A stretch of DNA of 64,000 nucleotides from Ramlibacter sp. GTDB taxonomy: Bacteria; Pseudomonadota; Gammaproteobacteria; Burkholderiales; Burkholderiaceae_C. Made by a program: the position numbers and the translations under genes. Positions within the stretch are counted from its first letter, which is position 1; every line of letters begins with the position of its first letter. The notes below the pieces were generated by a model. That model was not told the DNA's origin and made no database searches. It worked only from the letters and a program-made list of their open reading frames with translations. Below, in pieces: positions 42,549 to 51,450 of this stretch. Location: positions 620,001-684,000 of the forward strand of contig JADJPY010000001.1 of assembly GCA_016713005.1 (NCBI GenBank), written 5' to 3'.

Positions 42549-43799
42549 TCAGCGCAGGCGTTCGACGTCCAGGCCTTCCAGGTCGACCTCGGGTGTGCGA
42601 CCCGCGATGCGGTCGGCCACGGCGCGCGCACTGCCGCACGACAGCGCCCAGCCGCTGGAGCCATGCCCCAGGTTGAGCCACAGGCCGGGCAGGCCGCTGG
42701 CGCCCAGTACCGGCGGGCCATCGGGCAGCATGGGGCGCGCGCCCTTCCACTCCTGCACGCCGCTGCTGAGCACGGCCGCGCCGGGGAACCAGTCGCGCAG
42801 CACCTTGTACAGCGTCTGCAGCGACGAGGCGCGTTTGGCGCTGGCGCGTCCGCCGATCTCGGCGCTGCCGGCCACGCGCACCCGGTTGCCCAGGCGCGAG
42901 ATCGCCACCTTGTAGCGCTCGTCCATCAGCGCGCTGCGTGGTGCATTGAGCGGTTCGCGCACCGGCGCACTGACCGAGTAGCCGTGCACGGCCACCAGCG
43001 GCAGGCGCAGCCCCAGTGGGCGCAGCAGCGCGCCGGCGTCCAGCCCGGCGCACAGCACGACGGCGTCAAACGGCCTTGCAGACGCCTCGCCATCGACGCG
43101 CACGCCCGGCGTCTGGCCGGGTTCGATACCCGCGACGGTGGTGTTGAACAGGAATTGCGCGCCCAGCTTGCGCGCCTCGTCCTTGAGCAGCAGGGCGAAC
43201 TGGCGGCAGTTGCCCACCTCGTCCTGTGGCAGGTGCACCGCGCCATGAAACACGGTGTCGGGGTTGAGCGCGGGCTCGATCAGGCGGGCGTCATCCGCAC
43301 CGATTTCGCGAAAGCCCACGCCGGCGTCGCGCAGCACCTGAAGGCCGGGCTGCACCAGCCGGGCGTCCTTCTCGGAGCGCAGCAGCACCATGTAGCCGTC
43401 GCTTCGGTCGTACTCCAGCTGCAGCGCGGCGGTCAGCGCGTGCAGCCGCTCCCGGCTGTAGAACGCCAGGCGTTGCAGGCGGGCGCGGTTGGCCTGGTAG
43501 GTCTCCAGCCGGCAGGCTCGCCACCAGCGCCACATCCACGACAGTTCGTCGCCCGACAGCGGCAGGCCCAGGCGAACCGGCGCATGGCGGCTGAGCAGGT
43601 GCCCCAGCACCTTGGCCGGCATGCCCGGCGCCGCCCAGGGCGTGACATAGCCGGGCGCGACCACGCCGGCATTGGCGAAGCTGGTTTCCTCGGCCGCAGC
43701 GCCGCGGCGCTCGAATACGGTGACCTCGTGGCCGTCGGCGGCCAGTTCGTACGCGGTGGTGACGCCGATGATGCCGGCGCCGATGACGGCGACCCTCAT
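42549..43799 (-). CDS. dadA: D-amino acid dehydrogenase small-subunit type (FAD)
   Basis: 416 residues. FAD-binding motif VIGAGIIGVTTAYELAADGHEVTVFER at the start; GVVAPGYVTPWAAPG and GNCRQFALLLKDEARKLGAQFL blocks match DadA, which oxidises D-amino acids to keto acids with quinone acceptors. The C-terminal GPPVLGASGLPGLWLNLGHGSSGWALSCGSA is a second flavin-binding region of the family. It stands 45 bases downstream of nnrE/nnrD on the chromosome, reading the same way. Confidence 0.93.
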   Translation of the reverse strand: MRVAVIGAGIIGVTTAYELAADGHEVTVFERRGAAAEETSFANAGVVAPGYVTPWAAPGMPAKVLGHLLSRHAPVRLGLPLSGDELSWMWRWWRACRLETYQANRARLQRLAFYSRERLHALTAALQLEYDRSDGYMVLLRSEKDARLVQPGLQVLRDAGVGFREIGADDARLIEPALNPDTVFHGAVHLPQDEVGNCRQFALLLKDEARKLGAQFLFNTTVAGIEPGQTPGVRVDGEASARPFDAVVLCAGLDAGALLRPLGLRLPLVAVHGYSVSAPVREPLNAPRSALMDERYKVAISRLGNRVRVAGSAEIGGRASAKRASSLQTLYKVLRDWFPGAAVLSSGVQEWKGARPMLPDGPPVLGASGLPGLWLNLGHGSSGWALSCGSARAVADRIAGRTPEVDLEGLDVERLR

Positions 43800-43847
43800 G
43801 CGGACCCCTGGAGGCCGCTCGGGCAGTTCTCTGTGTGCATATTCCCT

Positions 43848-43904
43848 GTCAAATCGGGCTGTAGCCCTCGTCTGTGCTTGTTGACCCGCTATTAATTCTG
43901 TAGC
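43848..43904 (+). repeat. Dispersed repeat, copy 9 (forward, at the end of the amidase gene)
   Basis: TCAAATCGGGCTGTAGCCCTCG, then GTTGACCCGCTATTAATTCTGTAGCA. The amidase stop codon (43892-43894) lies in its conserved end. Confidence 0.8.
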
Positions 43905-45268
43905 AGTGGCTCGATCAGCCGGGCTGCGTCGAGCACCGCGTCGTCGTGCCCGCCGGCGTGCCAGAGCATCAGTCCGACCGGCAGCTCGCCCTGCGCCTGG
44001 CAGGGCAGGCTGATTGCGCAGCCGTCCAGCAGGTTGACCACGCTGGTGTTGCGCAGCAGCAGGCCATTGACGTGGAAGAATTCGTCGTCCCGCGCCTCGC
44101 CGGGCGCGAGGCTGGCCAGCGTGGGTGCCACGATGGGCACGGTGGGCGAGAGCAGGGCGTCAAAGCCCTGCAACGCGACCTCCATGCCGGCGATCCAGGC
44201 GCGCCGGGCGGCCAGCAAGTCCAGGTAATCGGCGGCGCTGATGCCGGCGCCCCGCAGGATGCGGCTTAGCACGCGCGGGTCGTAGGCATCGGCATGGCGC
44301 TCCAGCAGTGCGCGGTGCCAGGCGTGGCTCTCTGCCGCCGCCAGACCGCCACCCGCCTGCAGTGACGCCATCTGCGCCGTCTGTGGCAGGGCGATTTCCT
44401 GTACCCGAGCGCCGGCGTCGCGCAGGCGTTGCAGGCTGCGACCGAAGGCTGCGATCACCGTGGCGTCGGCGCCGTCAAGAAATGTGGTCTGCGGCACCGC
44501 CAGGTGCAGGTCGCGCAGGGCGCCGCCACCGGGCGTCACCGGCCGGCCCGACAGCACGCCGTGCACCAGCGCGGCGTCGCGCACCGAGCGGGTGAGGGCG
44601 CCCACCGTGTCCAGCGAGGTCGACAGGGGCAGCGCGCCGTCCGTGGGTACGCTGCGTGCGGTGGGCTTGAAGCCGACGATCCCGTTGAGCGCGGCGGGGA
44701 TGCGCAGCGAACCGCCGGTGTCGCTGCCCAGCCCGGCGAACACGGCGCCACAGGCCACTGAAACCGCCGCGCCCGAAGACGATCCGCCCGGAACGCGCGG
44801 CTGCGGGTCCAGCGCCGCGCAGGCCGGGTTGACCGGCGTGCCGAAGTGCGGGTTGATGCCCACGCCGGAGTAGGCGAACTCGGTCATGTTCGTGCGGCCC
44901 AGGATCACCCCGCCCGCCGCGCGCAGGCGCGCGACGGCCGGAGCGTCTTGCGCCGCGGGTGCAGCGTCGCGCAGGAAGGTGGAACCCGCGGGCGTGGCCT
45001 GGCCGGCGATGTCAAACAGGTCCTTGACCGACACGGCCAGGCCCGCCAGCGGCTGATCGGGATCGGTTTTTTCGACCGCGAGCCGTGCCTCGTCGAACAT
45101 CGTGCGCAAAAAGGCGCCGGCGCAAGCGGGGCCATGCGCCAGCCCGATGGAGCGCTCCAGTTCGGCAGGGGCACTGGTCAGCCCTGCGCGCAGGCGCTGG
45201 CGCGTGGCCACCAGGTCGGCGCGCGGCGTGCCTTGTGCAGGGGTGCCGGGCGGGGGGAAGGAGGCCAT
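43892..45268 (-). CDS. Amidase signature family protein
   Basis: 458 residues. The amidase signature: catalytic Lys in SVKDLFDIAG, cis-Ser and Ser in GGSSSGAAVSVACGAV, and GSDTGGSLRIPAALNGIVGFKPT. Such enzymes hydrolyse amides, often of small or aryl substrates; GatA is a homologue but there is no gatC or gatB here. The C-terminal LLQN and the stop come from a repeat copy. The start is at 45268, and the rpsB promoter is just beyond it on the opposite strand. Confidence 0.9.
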   Translation of the reverse strand: MASFPPPGTPAQGTPRADLVATRQRLRAGLTSAPAELERSIGLAHGPACAGAFLRTMFDEARLAVEKTDPDQPLAGLAVSVKDLFDIAGQATPAGSTFLRDAAPAAQDAPAVARLRAAGGVILGRTNMTEFAYSGVGINPHFGTPVNPACAALDPQPRVPGGSSSGAAVSVACGAVFAGLGSDTGGSLRIPAALNGIVGFKPTARSVPTDGALPLSTSLDTVGALTRSVRDAALVHGVLSGRPVTPGGGALRDLHLAVPQTTFLDGADATVIAAFGRSLQRLRDAGARVQEIALPQTAQMASLQAGGGLAAAESHAWHRALLERHADAYDPRVLSRILRGAGISAADYLDLLAARRAWIAGMEVALQGFDALLSPTVPIVAPTLASLAPGEARDDEFFHVNGLLLRNTSVVNLLDGCAISLPCQAQGELPVGLMLWHAGGHDDAVLDAARLIEPLLQN

Positions 45269-45275
45269 GTCGTGC

Positions 45276-45281
45276 TATACT
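45276..45281 (+). promoter_or_regulatory. Extended -10 promoter of rpsB-tsf
   Basis: TATACT preceded by TGC (TGCTATACT), about 135 bases before rpsB. No clear -35. The promoter sits against the divergent amidase start. Confidence 0.5.
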
Positions 45282-45332
45282 CTTTGGGTTTTGCTGCCGG
45301 GCGCGTTGTCGGGTGGCGAAGCAAATCGCAAA

Positions 45333-45384
45333 CCAGCCCAACAAGGTGTTGCATCCGTTTCAGGCGTGATGCAAATCGGGCTGG
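45333..45384 (+). promoter_or_regulatory. Nested hairpin in the rpsB leader
   Basis: Outer arms CCAGCCC (45333-45339) and GGGCTGG (45378-45384); inner arms TTGCATC (45349-45355) and GATGCAA (45368-45374), all perfect. It is about 30 bases before rpsB. The rpsB leader of E. coli represses its own translation by binding S2, so a comparable function is possible. Confidence 0.5.
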
Positions 45385-45415
45385 ATTTTAGACCCAACCT
45401 TCGGAGTTATTCCCT

Positions 45416-46165
45416 ATGTCCGCAACCATGCGCGAAATGCTGGAAGCCGGTGTCCATTTCGGACACCAGACCCGCTTCTGGAACCCCAAGATGGCCCCGT
45501 TCATCTTCGGGCATCGCAACAAGATCCACATCATCAACCTGGAAAAGTCGCTTCCGATGTTCCAGGAAGCCGCCAAGTTCGTGAAGCAGCTGTCCGCCAA
45601 CCGCGGCACGGTGCTGATGGTGGGCACCAAGCGCCAGGCCCGCGAAACCGTGGCCGCCGAGGCCCGCCGCGCCGGCGTGCCCTTCGTCGACCAGCGCTGG
45701 CTGGGCGGCATGCTGACCAACTTCAAGACCGTCAAGACCTCGATCAAGCGCCTCAAGGACATGAAGGCCCAGCAAGAGGGCGGCCTGGACGCAATGAGCA
45801 AGAAGGAACAGCTGATGTTCGCCCGCGAGATGGAAAAGCTCGAGAAGGACATCGGCGGCATCCAGGACATGGCCACGCTGCCCGACGCGATCTTCATCAT
45901 CGACGTGGGTTACCACAAGATCGCCGTCGCCGAAGCCCAGAAGCTGGGCATCCCGGTGATCGGCGTGGTGGACTCCAACCACTCGCCCGAAGGCATCGAC
46001 TACGTGATCCCCGGCAACGACGACTCGTCCAAGGCGGTCACGCTGTACGCGCGTGGCATTGCCGACGCCATCATCGAGGGCCGTTCCAGCGCTGTGCAGG
46101 ACGTGGTGAAGGCCACGGCCACTGCCGGTGATGACGAATTCGTGGAAGTCAACGAGGCGGCCTGA
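45416..46165 (+). CDS. rpsB: 30S ribosomal protein S2
   Basis: 249 residues, starting MSATMREMLEAGVHFGHQTRFWNPKM, with KYIFGHRNKIHIINLEKS, GTKRQARE, and DQRWLGGMLTNFKTV typical of uS2. It leads the rpsB-tsf operon, preceded by an extended leader and followed by an intrinsic terminator that would reduce readthrough into tsf. Confidence 0.98.
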   Translation: MSATMREMLEAGVHFGHQTRFWNPKMAPFIFGHRNKIHIINLEKSLPMFQEAAKFVKQLSANRGTVLMVGTKRQARETVAAEARRAGVPFVDQRWLGGMLTNFKTVKTSIKRLKDMKAQQEGGLDAMSKKEQLMFAREMEKLEKDIGGIQDMATLPDAIFIIDVGYHKIAVAEAQKLGIPVIGVVDSNHSPEGIDYVIPGNDDSSKAVTLYARGIADAIIEGRSSAVQDVVKATATAGDDEFVEVNEAA

Positions 46166-46185
46166 GTCCCCTGCACGCCTGAAAC

Positions 46186-46209
46186 AGGGGCTCGCGTAGC
46201 CCCTTTTTT
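46186..46209 (+). terminator. Intrinsic terminator between rpsB and tsf
   Basis: AGGGGCT (46186-46192) and AGCCCCT (46198-46204), loop CGCGT, then six T. Readthrough to tsf is expected as in other bacteria. Confidence 0.85.
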
Positions 46210-46249
46210 CCAACTGTATCTGAACGAACCGAAGACGGAGAACCCCAAA

Positions 46250-47173
46250 ATGGCAGCAATTACTGCAAGCATGGTCGCCGAACTGCGCGCCAAGACCGAT
46301 GCCCCGATGATGGAGTGCAAGAAGGCCCTGACCGAGGCCGACGGTGACATGGTCAAGGCCGAGGAGCTCCTGCGCGTCAAGCTGGGCAACAAGGCCGGCA
46401 AGGCCGCCGCCCGCATCACCGCTGAAGGCGTTGTCACCAGCTTCATCGACGGCGCGAATGGCGCGCTGCTGGAAACCAACTGCGAAACCGACTTCGTCAC
46501 CAAGAACGACAGCTTCCTGGCCCTGGCCAACGCCGCCGCCGCGCTTGTGGCGAAGCACAACCCGGCTGACGTCGCTGCGCTGTCCGCGCTGCCCTACAGC
46601 CAGGACGGCTTTGGCCCCACCCTGGAAGACGTGCGTCGAGGCCTGATCGGCAAGATTGGCGAGAACATGAGCTTTCGCCGCTTCAAGCGCTTTGCGGGCC
46701 CGGCAAAGCTGGCGGCTTACCTGCATGGCACGCGAATCGGCGTGGTGGTCGAGTTTGACGGCGACGAAGTCGCTGCCAAGGACGTGGCCATGCATGTGGC
46801 CGCGATGAAGCCGGTCGCGCTGACCAGCGCCGATGTGCCTGCCGAGCTGATCGAGAAGGAGCGCGCGGTGGCCGCTGGCAAGGCCGATGAGGACCGCAAG
46901 GCGGCGGAAGCCGCCGGCAAGCCGGTGCAGCCCGCCGAGATCGTGGCCAAGCGCATCGAGGGCGGCGTGCAGAAATACCTGAAGGAAGTCTCGCTGTTCA
47001 ACCAGCCGTTCGTCAAGAACGACAAGCAGACGGTTGAGCAGATGCTCAAGGCCGCTGGCACCACCGTGAAGGGCTTCACGCTGTATGTGGTGGGCGAGGG
47101 CATCGAGAAGAAGGTCGACGACTTCGCTGCCGAAGTGGCCGCGCAGGTCGCCGCCGCCAAGACGGCGGCCTGA
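46250..47173 (+). CDS. tsf: Translation elongation factor Ts
   Basis: 307 residues, beginning MAAITASMVAELRAKTDAPMMECKKALTEADGDM, the UBA-like N-terminal domain, with TDFVTKNDSFLALA and a central dimerisation region. EF-Ts exchanges GDP for GTP on EF-Tu. Length is normal. It is followed by an 8-bp hairpin without a T tract before pyrH. Confidence 0.98.
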   Translation: MAAITASMVAELRAKTDAPMMECKKALTEADGDMVKAEELLRVKLGNKAGKAAARITAEGVVTSFIDGANGALLETNCETDFVTKNDSFLALANAAAALVAKHNPADVAALSALPYSQDGFGPTLEDVRRGLIGKIGENMSFRRFKRFAGPAKLAAYLHGTRIGVVVEFDGDEVAAKDVAMHVAAMKPVALTSADVPAELIEKERAVAAGKADEDRKAAEAAGKPVQPAEIVAKRIEGGVQKYLKEVSLFNQPFVKNDKQTVEQMLKAAGTTVKGFTLYVVGEGIEKKVDDFAAEVAAQVAAAKTAA

Positions 47174-47187
47174 GGAGACCCGGAACG

Positions 47188-47207
47188 GGGGCGCAGCGGT
47201 GCGCCCC
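47188..47207 (+). other. Hairpin between tsf and pyrH
   Basis: GGGGCGCA (47188-47195) and TGCGCCCC (47200-47207), 4-base loop. No T tract follows, so this is not a standard intrinsic terminator; it may stabilise the tsf transcript end. Confidence 0.5.
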
Positions 47208-47250
47208 GCTGCCACGCCGCTACACTCAACGCCACCGAAGGAGCCCCTGA

Positions 47251-47973
47251 ATGACCGCAGCCCAACCGGCCCACAAGCGCATCCTGCTCAAGCTGTCCGG
47301 CGAGGCGCTCATGGGCGACGATCATTTCGGCATCAACCGCGCGACCATCGTGCGCATGGTTGAGGAAATCGCCGAAGTGGTGAACATGGGCGTCGAGGTG
47401 GCGGTCGTGATAGGCGGGGGCAACATCTTCCGCGGGGTGGCGGGCGGCTCGGTCGGGATGGACCGCGCGACGGCCGACTACATGGGCATGCTGGCCACGG
47501 TCATGAACGCGCTGGCACTTGCCGACACGATGAACAAGCAGGGCCTCACGGCCCGCGTAATGTCGGCGATTGCCATCGAGCAGGTGGTCGAGCCCTATGT
47601 GCGGCCCAAGGCGCTGCAGTACCTCGAAGAAGGCAAGGTGGTCATCTTTGCCGCCGGCACGGGGAACCCGTTTTTCACGACCGATACGGCCGCGGCGCTG
47701 CGAGGCGCCGAGATCGGCGCGGAAGTGGTGCTCAAGGCGACCAAGGTCGATGGTGTTTACAGCGCAGACCCCAACAAGGATCCGCACGCGACCCGCTACG
47801 CCAGCATTACTTTTGACGAGGCGATGGCGAAGAATCTGGGCATCATGGACGCCACCGCATTTGCGCTGTGCCGCGACCAGAAGCTGCCCATCAAGGTGTT
47901 CTCGATCTTCAAGCACGGTGCGCTGCGGCGCGTGGTGATGGGTGAGGATGAAGGCACGCTGGTGTACGCCTGA
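47251..47973 (+). CDS. pyrH: UMP kinase
   Basis: 240 residues. Amino-acid kinase fold with KLSGEALMGDDHFGI near the start, VIGGGNIFRG, TADYMGMLATVMNALAL, and GTGNPFFTTDTAAALRG that binds substrate. PyrH phosphorylates UMP to UDP. An AAGGAGCC ribosome-binding site precedes ATG 47251, and frr follows after 12 bases. Confidence 0.97.
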   Translation: MTAAQPAHKRILLKLSGEALMGDDHFGINRATIVRMVEEIAEVVNMGVEVAVVIGGGNIFRGVAGGSVGMDRATADYMGMLATVMNALALADTMNKQGLTARVMSAIAIEQVVEPYVRPKALQYLEEGKVVIFAAGTGNPFFTTDTAAALRGAEIGAEVVLKATKVDGVYSADPNKDPHATRYASITFDEAMAKNLGIMDATAFALCRDQKLPIKVFSIFKHGALRRVVMGEDEGTLVYA

Positions 47974-47985
47974 GAAGGAGAAACC

Positions 47986-48549
47986 ATGACAACCATTGCA
48001 GAGATCCGCAAGACCACCGAGGGCAAGATGGACCAGTCCATTGCAGCCTTCAAGAACAACCTGACCAAGATCCGCACCGGCCGCGCTAATCCGGCGCTGC
48101 TGGACACCGTGCAGGTCGAGTACTACGGTTCGATGATGCCGCTGAGCCAGGTGGCCAATGTGTCGCTGCTGGATGCGCGCACGATCAGCGTGCAGCCCTG
48201 GGAAAAGGGCATGGGCGCCAAGATCGAGAAGGCCATCCGCGAGAGCGACCTCGGCCTGAACCCGGCATCCATGGGCGACCTGATCCGTGTGCCCATGCCT
48301 CCCATGAGCGAAGAGCGCCGCAAGGAAATGACCAAGCTGGTTCGCAGCGAGGGCGAGAACGCCAAGATCGCCGTGCGCAACCTGCGCCGCGATGCCAATG
48401 ACGCCGTCAAGAAGCTGGTGAAGGACAAGCTGGCGTCCGAGGACGACCAGAAGCGCGCCGAGGGCGACATCCAGAAGGTCACCGACCGGCACATCGCCGA
48501 GGTCGACCAGATGGTGGCGTCCAAGGAGCAGGAAATCATGGCGGTGTGA
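47986..48549 (+). CDS. frr: Ribosome recycling factor
   Basis: 187 residues. Contains KMDQSIAAFKNNLTKIRTGRANPALLD, VSLLDARTISVQPWEKGM, IRVPMPPMSEERRKEM, and VRNLRRDANDAVKKLVKDK, the signature blocks of RRF, which releases ribosomes from mRNA with EF-G. Full length. AGAAGGAGAAACC precedes ATG 47986. Confidence 0.98.
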   Translation: MTTIAEIRKTTEGKMDQSIAAFKNNLTKIRTGRANPALLDTVQVEYYGSMMPLSQVANVSLLDARTISVQPWEKGMGAKIEKAIRESDLGLNPASMGDLIRVPMPPMSEERRKEMTKLVRSEGENAKIAVRNLRRDANDAVKKLVKDKLASEDDQKRAEGDIQKVTDRHIAEVDQMVASKEQEIMAV

Positions 48550-48556
48550 TGGACCG

Positions 48557-48628
48557 GCCCCACGCTCCCTCGCCGCGAGCCGGTCACGGCCTGCCGCGGC
48601 GGCCTGCGCGCCTGGGGGCGGCCCCGCG
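48557..48628 (+). repeat. Second repeat family, copy 2 (diverged)
   Basis: GGCCCCACGCTCCCTCGCCG, then CGCCTGGGGGCGGCCCCG. It fills the frr-uppS gap, mirroring the phoU-phoB copy at 25824-25905. Confidence 0.4.
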
Positions 48629-48646
48629 ACGCCCCATCCCCGTTCA

Positions 48647-49381
48647 TTGACACCCTTGAACACCGGCGTCCCCCACCACATCGCCATCGTCATGGACGGC
48701 AACGGCCGCTGGGCGACGCGCCGCCACCTGCCCCGGGTGGCGGGGCACAAGCGCGGTGTGGACGCCCTGCGTGCGTGTGTGCGCGATTGCGCGATGCGCG
48801 GCGTTGGCGTGCTGACCGTGTTTGCGTTTTCGTCAGAGAACTGGAATCGCCCGGGAGACGAAGTCTCGGGCCTGATGGAATTGCTGGCCGGCGCACTGGC
48901 GCGCGAGGTGCCGCAACTCAAGGCCGATGGCGTTCGGTTGCATTTCATCGGTGATCGAAACGGACTGTCCGAGAAGGTCCGGTCCGGCCTTGAGCAGGGT
49001 GAGGCTGCCACGGCGCACAACCGCGGGCTGATCCTCAATGTCTGTTTCAACTATGGCGGTCGATGGGACATCGCACAAGCGGCCGCGCGGCTCGCATCTC
49101 AGGGGCACGCCATCACGCCGCAGACCCTGGATCGTGCAATGGCACTGGCACACGTGCCGGACCCGGACTTGGTCATCCGCACCGGCGGCGAACAGCGCCT
49201 GAGCAACTTCCTGCTGTGGCAGTCGGCCTATTCCGAGCTGGTGTTCAGCCAGGCGCTGTGGCCGGATTTTGATGCTGCTGCGCTGGACAGCGCGATCGCC
49301 GAATTCGCTGGCCGTGAACGCCGGTTCGGCAAGACGCCGGACCAACTGGCGGCGGCGCCTGCCGGCCAGAAAGCAGCTTAG
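48647..49381 (+). CDS. uppS: Undecaprenyl diphosphate synthase (isoprenyl transferase)
   Basis: 244 residues from TTG 48647, without a strong Shine-Dalgarno. Cis-prenyl transferase motifs: IVMDGNGRWATRR with catalytic Asp17, GHKRGVDALR, FAFSSENWNRP, and RTGGEQRLSNFLLWQSAYSELVF. Makes the C55 lipid carrier for peptidoglycan and LPS. TTG 48656 is an alternative start. cdsA follows after 7 bases. Confidence 0.95.
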   Translation: MTPLNTGVPHHIAIVMDGNGRWATRRHLPRVAGHKRGVDALRACVRDCAMRGVGVLTVFAFSSENWNRPGDEVSGLMELLAGALAREVPQLKADGVRLHFIGDRNGLSEKVRSGLEQGEAATAHNRGLILNVCFNYGGRWDIAQAAARLASQGHAITPQTLDRAMALAHVPDPDLVIRTGGEQRLSNFLLWQSAYSELVFSQALWPDFDAAALDSAIAEFAGRERRFGKTPDQLAAAPAGQKAA

Positions 49382-49388
49382 GTCGCAG

Positions 49389-50240
49389 ATGCTCAAGCAA
49401 CGCATCATCACCGCCCTGGTGCTGCTGGCCATCCTGTTGCCGGCGCTGTTTCACCCTTCGCCGGTGCCGTTTGCCGCTGTTGTGTTGCTGTTGATCGCAG
49501 CAGGTGGCTGGGAGTGGGGTCGCCTGCACAATTGCAGCACGCCGGTGGCCTGGTTGATGGGCCTGCTGTGCATGGTGTTGTGCAGCGCTGCATGGCTGGC
49601 CGGCTGGCCGCAGCGGGTGCCGCAAGGTTTGTGGCTGGCCGCCGGCGGACTCTGGGTCCTCGCGGGCGCCTGGCTGCTGCACCGCGGCGTGGCGCGATGG
49701 CAGGATATCCCACGGCCTGTCCGCCTGGTTGGGGGCATCGTGACCTTCTTCCTCGCCTGGCTCGCTGCGGCGCAGGCGCGTTACATCGGCATCAATTTCC
49801 TGCTGTCGGTGCTCCTGCTGGTCTGGATGGCCGACATCGCTGCCTACTTTGCCGGGCGTGCCTTCGGACTGAAGTTCACGAACTCCCGGCTGGCTCCGAC
49901 CATCAGCCCCGGCAAAAGCTGGGAAGGGGTCTGGGGAGGCATGGTCGGCGTCGTCGTCCTCGCCTGGTGCTGGGTGCTGGCCGACGCGCATTGGCAGCCC
50001 ACTGTGGCGAGCCTCTATACCCGGCTGGCTGAACAGGGGATGTGGCTGATGTTGCTGTCGGTTTTGTTCCTTGCCGCGATGAGCGTGGTGGGCGATCTGG
50101 TCGAGTCCCTGATCAAACGCAGCGTGGGCGTCAAGGATTCCAGTGGATTGCTGCCAGGCCATGGTGGCGTGCTCGACCGGGTGGATGCCTTGCTCCCGGT
50201 GCTGCCGCTGGCCATGATGCTCGTGTCCCTGATTCCATGA
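49389..50240 (+). CDS. cdsA: Phosphatidate cytidylyltransferase
   Basis: 283 residues, eight or so membrane helices. The C-terminal signature S-x-KR-x3-VKD-x8-GHGG-x3-DR-x-D is present (LIKRSVGVKDSSGLLPGHGGVLDRVDALL). It makes CDP-diacylglycerol for phospholipid synthesis. ATG 49389 chosen; stop overlaps the dxr ATG by four bases. Confidence 0.96.
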   Translation: MLKQRIITALVLLAILLPALFHPSPVPFAAVVLLLIAAGGWEWGRLHNCSTPVAWLMGLLCMVLCSAAWLAGWPQRVPQGLWLAAGGLWVLAGAWLLHRGVARWQDIPRPVRLVGGIVTFFLAWLAAAQARYIGINFLLSVLLLVWMADIAAYFAGRAFGLKFTNSRLAPTISPGKSWEGVWGGMVGVVVLAWCWVLADAHWQPTVASLYTRLAEQGMWLMLLSVLFLAAMSVVGDLVESLIKRSVGVKDSSGLLPGHGGVLDRVDALLPVLPLAMMLVSLIP

Positions 50241-51430
50241 GCCGCATCCGTCTGGTCATCCTGGGTTCTACCGGGTCTGTGGGCACCAGCACACTGGATG
50301 TGGTGGCGCGCCATCCACAACGGTTTGAAGTCTTCGCGCTCAGCGCAGCCACGGGCGTGGACACGATGCTGGCCCAGTGTGCGCAATTCCGGCCCGAGTT
50401 CGCCGTGATGGCGAGCGAGCCCCACGCGCAGGAGCTGGCTCAAAAATTCAAGGAAAACTCGATCCCGACCCGCGTGCTGTCTGGGCCAACTGCTATTGAA
50501 ATGATAGCAAGCCACGAGTCCGTGGATGCCGTCATGGCGGCCATCGTGGGCGCAGCCGGACTCGGCCCCTGCCTGGCCGCAGCTCGCGCAGGCAAGCGCC
50601 TCCTGCTGGCCAACAAGGAAGCGCTGGTCGTCGGCGGAGAGGTCTTCATGGCGGCGGTGCGACAGGGCGGCGCCCAGTTGCTGCCCATTGACAGTGAGCA
50701 CTCCGCCATCTTCCAGTCCCTGCCCGAAGATCCTTCCACGTGGAACGACCGGGTGCACAAGATCATCCTGACAGCGTCAGGCGGGCCGTTTCGGCAGCGG
50801 GACCCGGCCACCTTGCGGGACGTGACGCCCGAGCAGGCCTGCGCCCATCCCAACTGGGTCATGGGGCGAAAAATATCGGTGGACTCGGCCACGATGATGA
50901 ACAAGGCGCTGGAGGTGATCGAGGCGCACTACCTGTTCGGCCTGGAGCCGGGGCGACTTGAAGTGGTGATCCATCCACAGAGCGTGATCCACTCCATGGT
51001 CCAGTACCGCGACACCTCGGTGGTGGCCCAGCTGGGCACTCCCGACATGCGCGTGCCCATTGCGTACGGTCTGGCCTGGCCGCAACGGATCGACTCGGGC
51101 GCGGCAGCGCTGGACTTCAGCCGGTTGGGGCACCTGACCTTTGAATCGCGTGACATCAACGGGCACCCCGAGCGCTTTCCCGGCCTTCAACTCGCCTGGG
51201 ACGCACTGGCCGCTGCACCGGGCACCACAGTGGTGCTGAATGCGGCCAATGAGCTGGCGGTTGCCGCCTTCCTGGAGCGTCGGATCCGTTTCGACCAGAT
51301 TCACCACACCATCCTTGCAACTTTGGACGCGGTGCCGGCATCCAACCCCCAATCGCTGGACGCGTTGCTGGACCTGGACAGCCGCGCGCGCGCGTGCGCT
51401 GAAGCTGTTATCGGCCAGTTCATCGTCTGA
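50237..51430 (+). CDS. dxr: 1-deoxy-D-xylulose 5-phosphate reductoisomerase
   Basis: 397 residues. NADPH loop GSTGSVGTSTLDVVARHP, ANKEALVVGG, the metal-binding region LPIDSEHSAIFQSL, TASGGPF, and GRKISVDSATMMNKALEVIEAH. Dxr makes 2-C-methylerythritol 4-phosphate in isoprenoid synthesis. A dispersed repeat (50441-50511) is translated as GPTAIEMIAS in the segment before DAVMAAIVGAAG. It is followed by rseP with 20 bases between. Confidence 0.96.
   Translation: MSRIRLVILGSTGSVGTSTLDVVARHPQRFEVFALSAATGVDTMLAQCAQFRPEFAVMASEPHAQELAQKFKENSIPTRVLSGPTAIEMIASHESVDAVMAAIVGAAGLGPCLAAARAGKRLLLANKEALVVGGEVFMAAVRQGGAQLLPIDSEHSAIFQSLPEDPSTWNDRVHKIILTASGGPFRQRDPATLRDVTPEQACAHPNWVMGRKISVDSATMMNKALEVIEAHYLFGLEPGRLEVVIHPQSVIHSMVQYRDTSVVAQLGTPDMRVPIAYGLAWPQRIDSGAAALDFSRLGHLTFESRDINGHPERFPGLQLAWDALAAAPGTTVVLNAANELAVAAFLERRIRFDQIHHTILATLDAVPASNPQSLDALLDLDSRARACAEAVIGQFIV
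50441..50511 (+). repeat. Dispersed repeat, copy 10 (forward, inside dxr)
   Basis: CAAAAATTCAAGGAAAAC, a diverged centre, and GCCAACTGCTATTGAAATGATAGCA. Only the last 26 bases match the family well. Confidence 0.5.
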
Positions 51431-51450
51431 GCCACCATCAGGAGCCTGTC

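Noticed and set aside
48550..48646. Extending uppS upstream
   Set aside because: The region is the repeat element and lacks conserved residues; TTG 48647 is the earliest sensible start.
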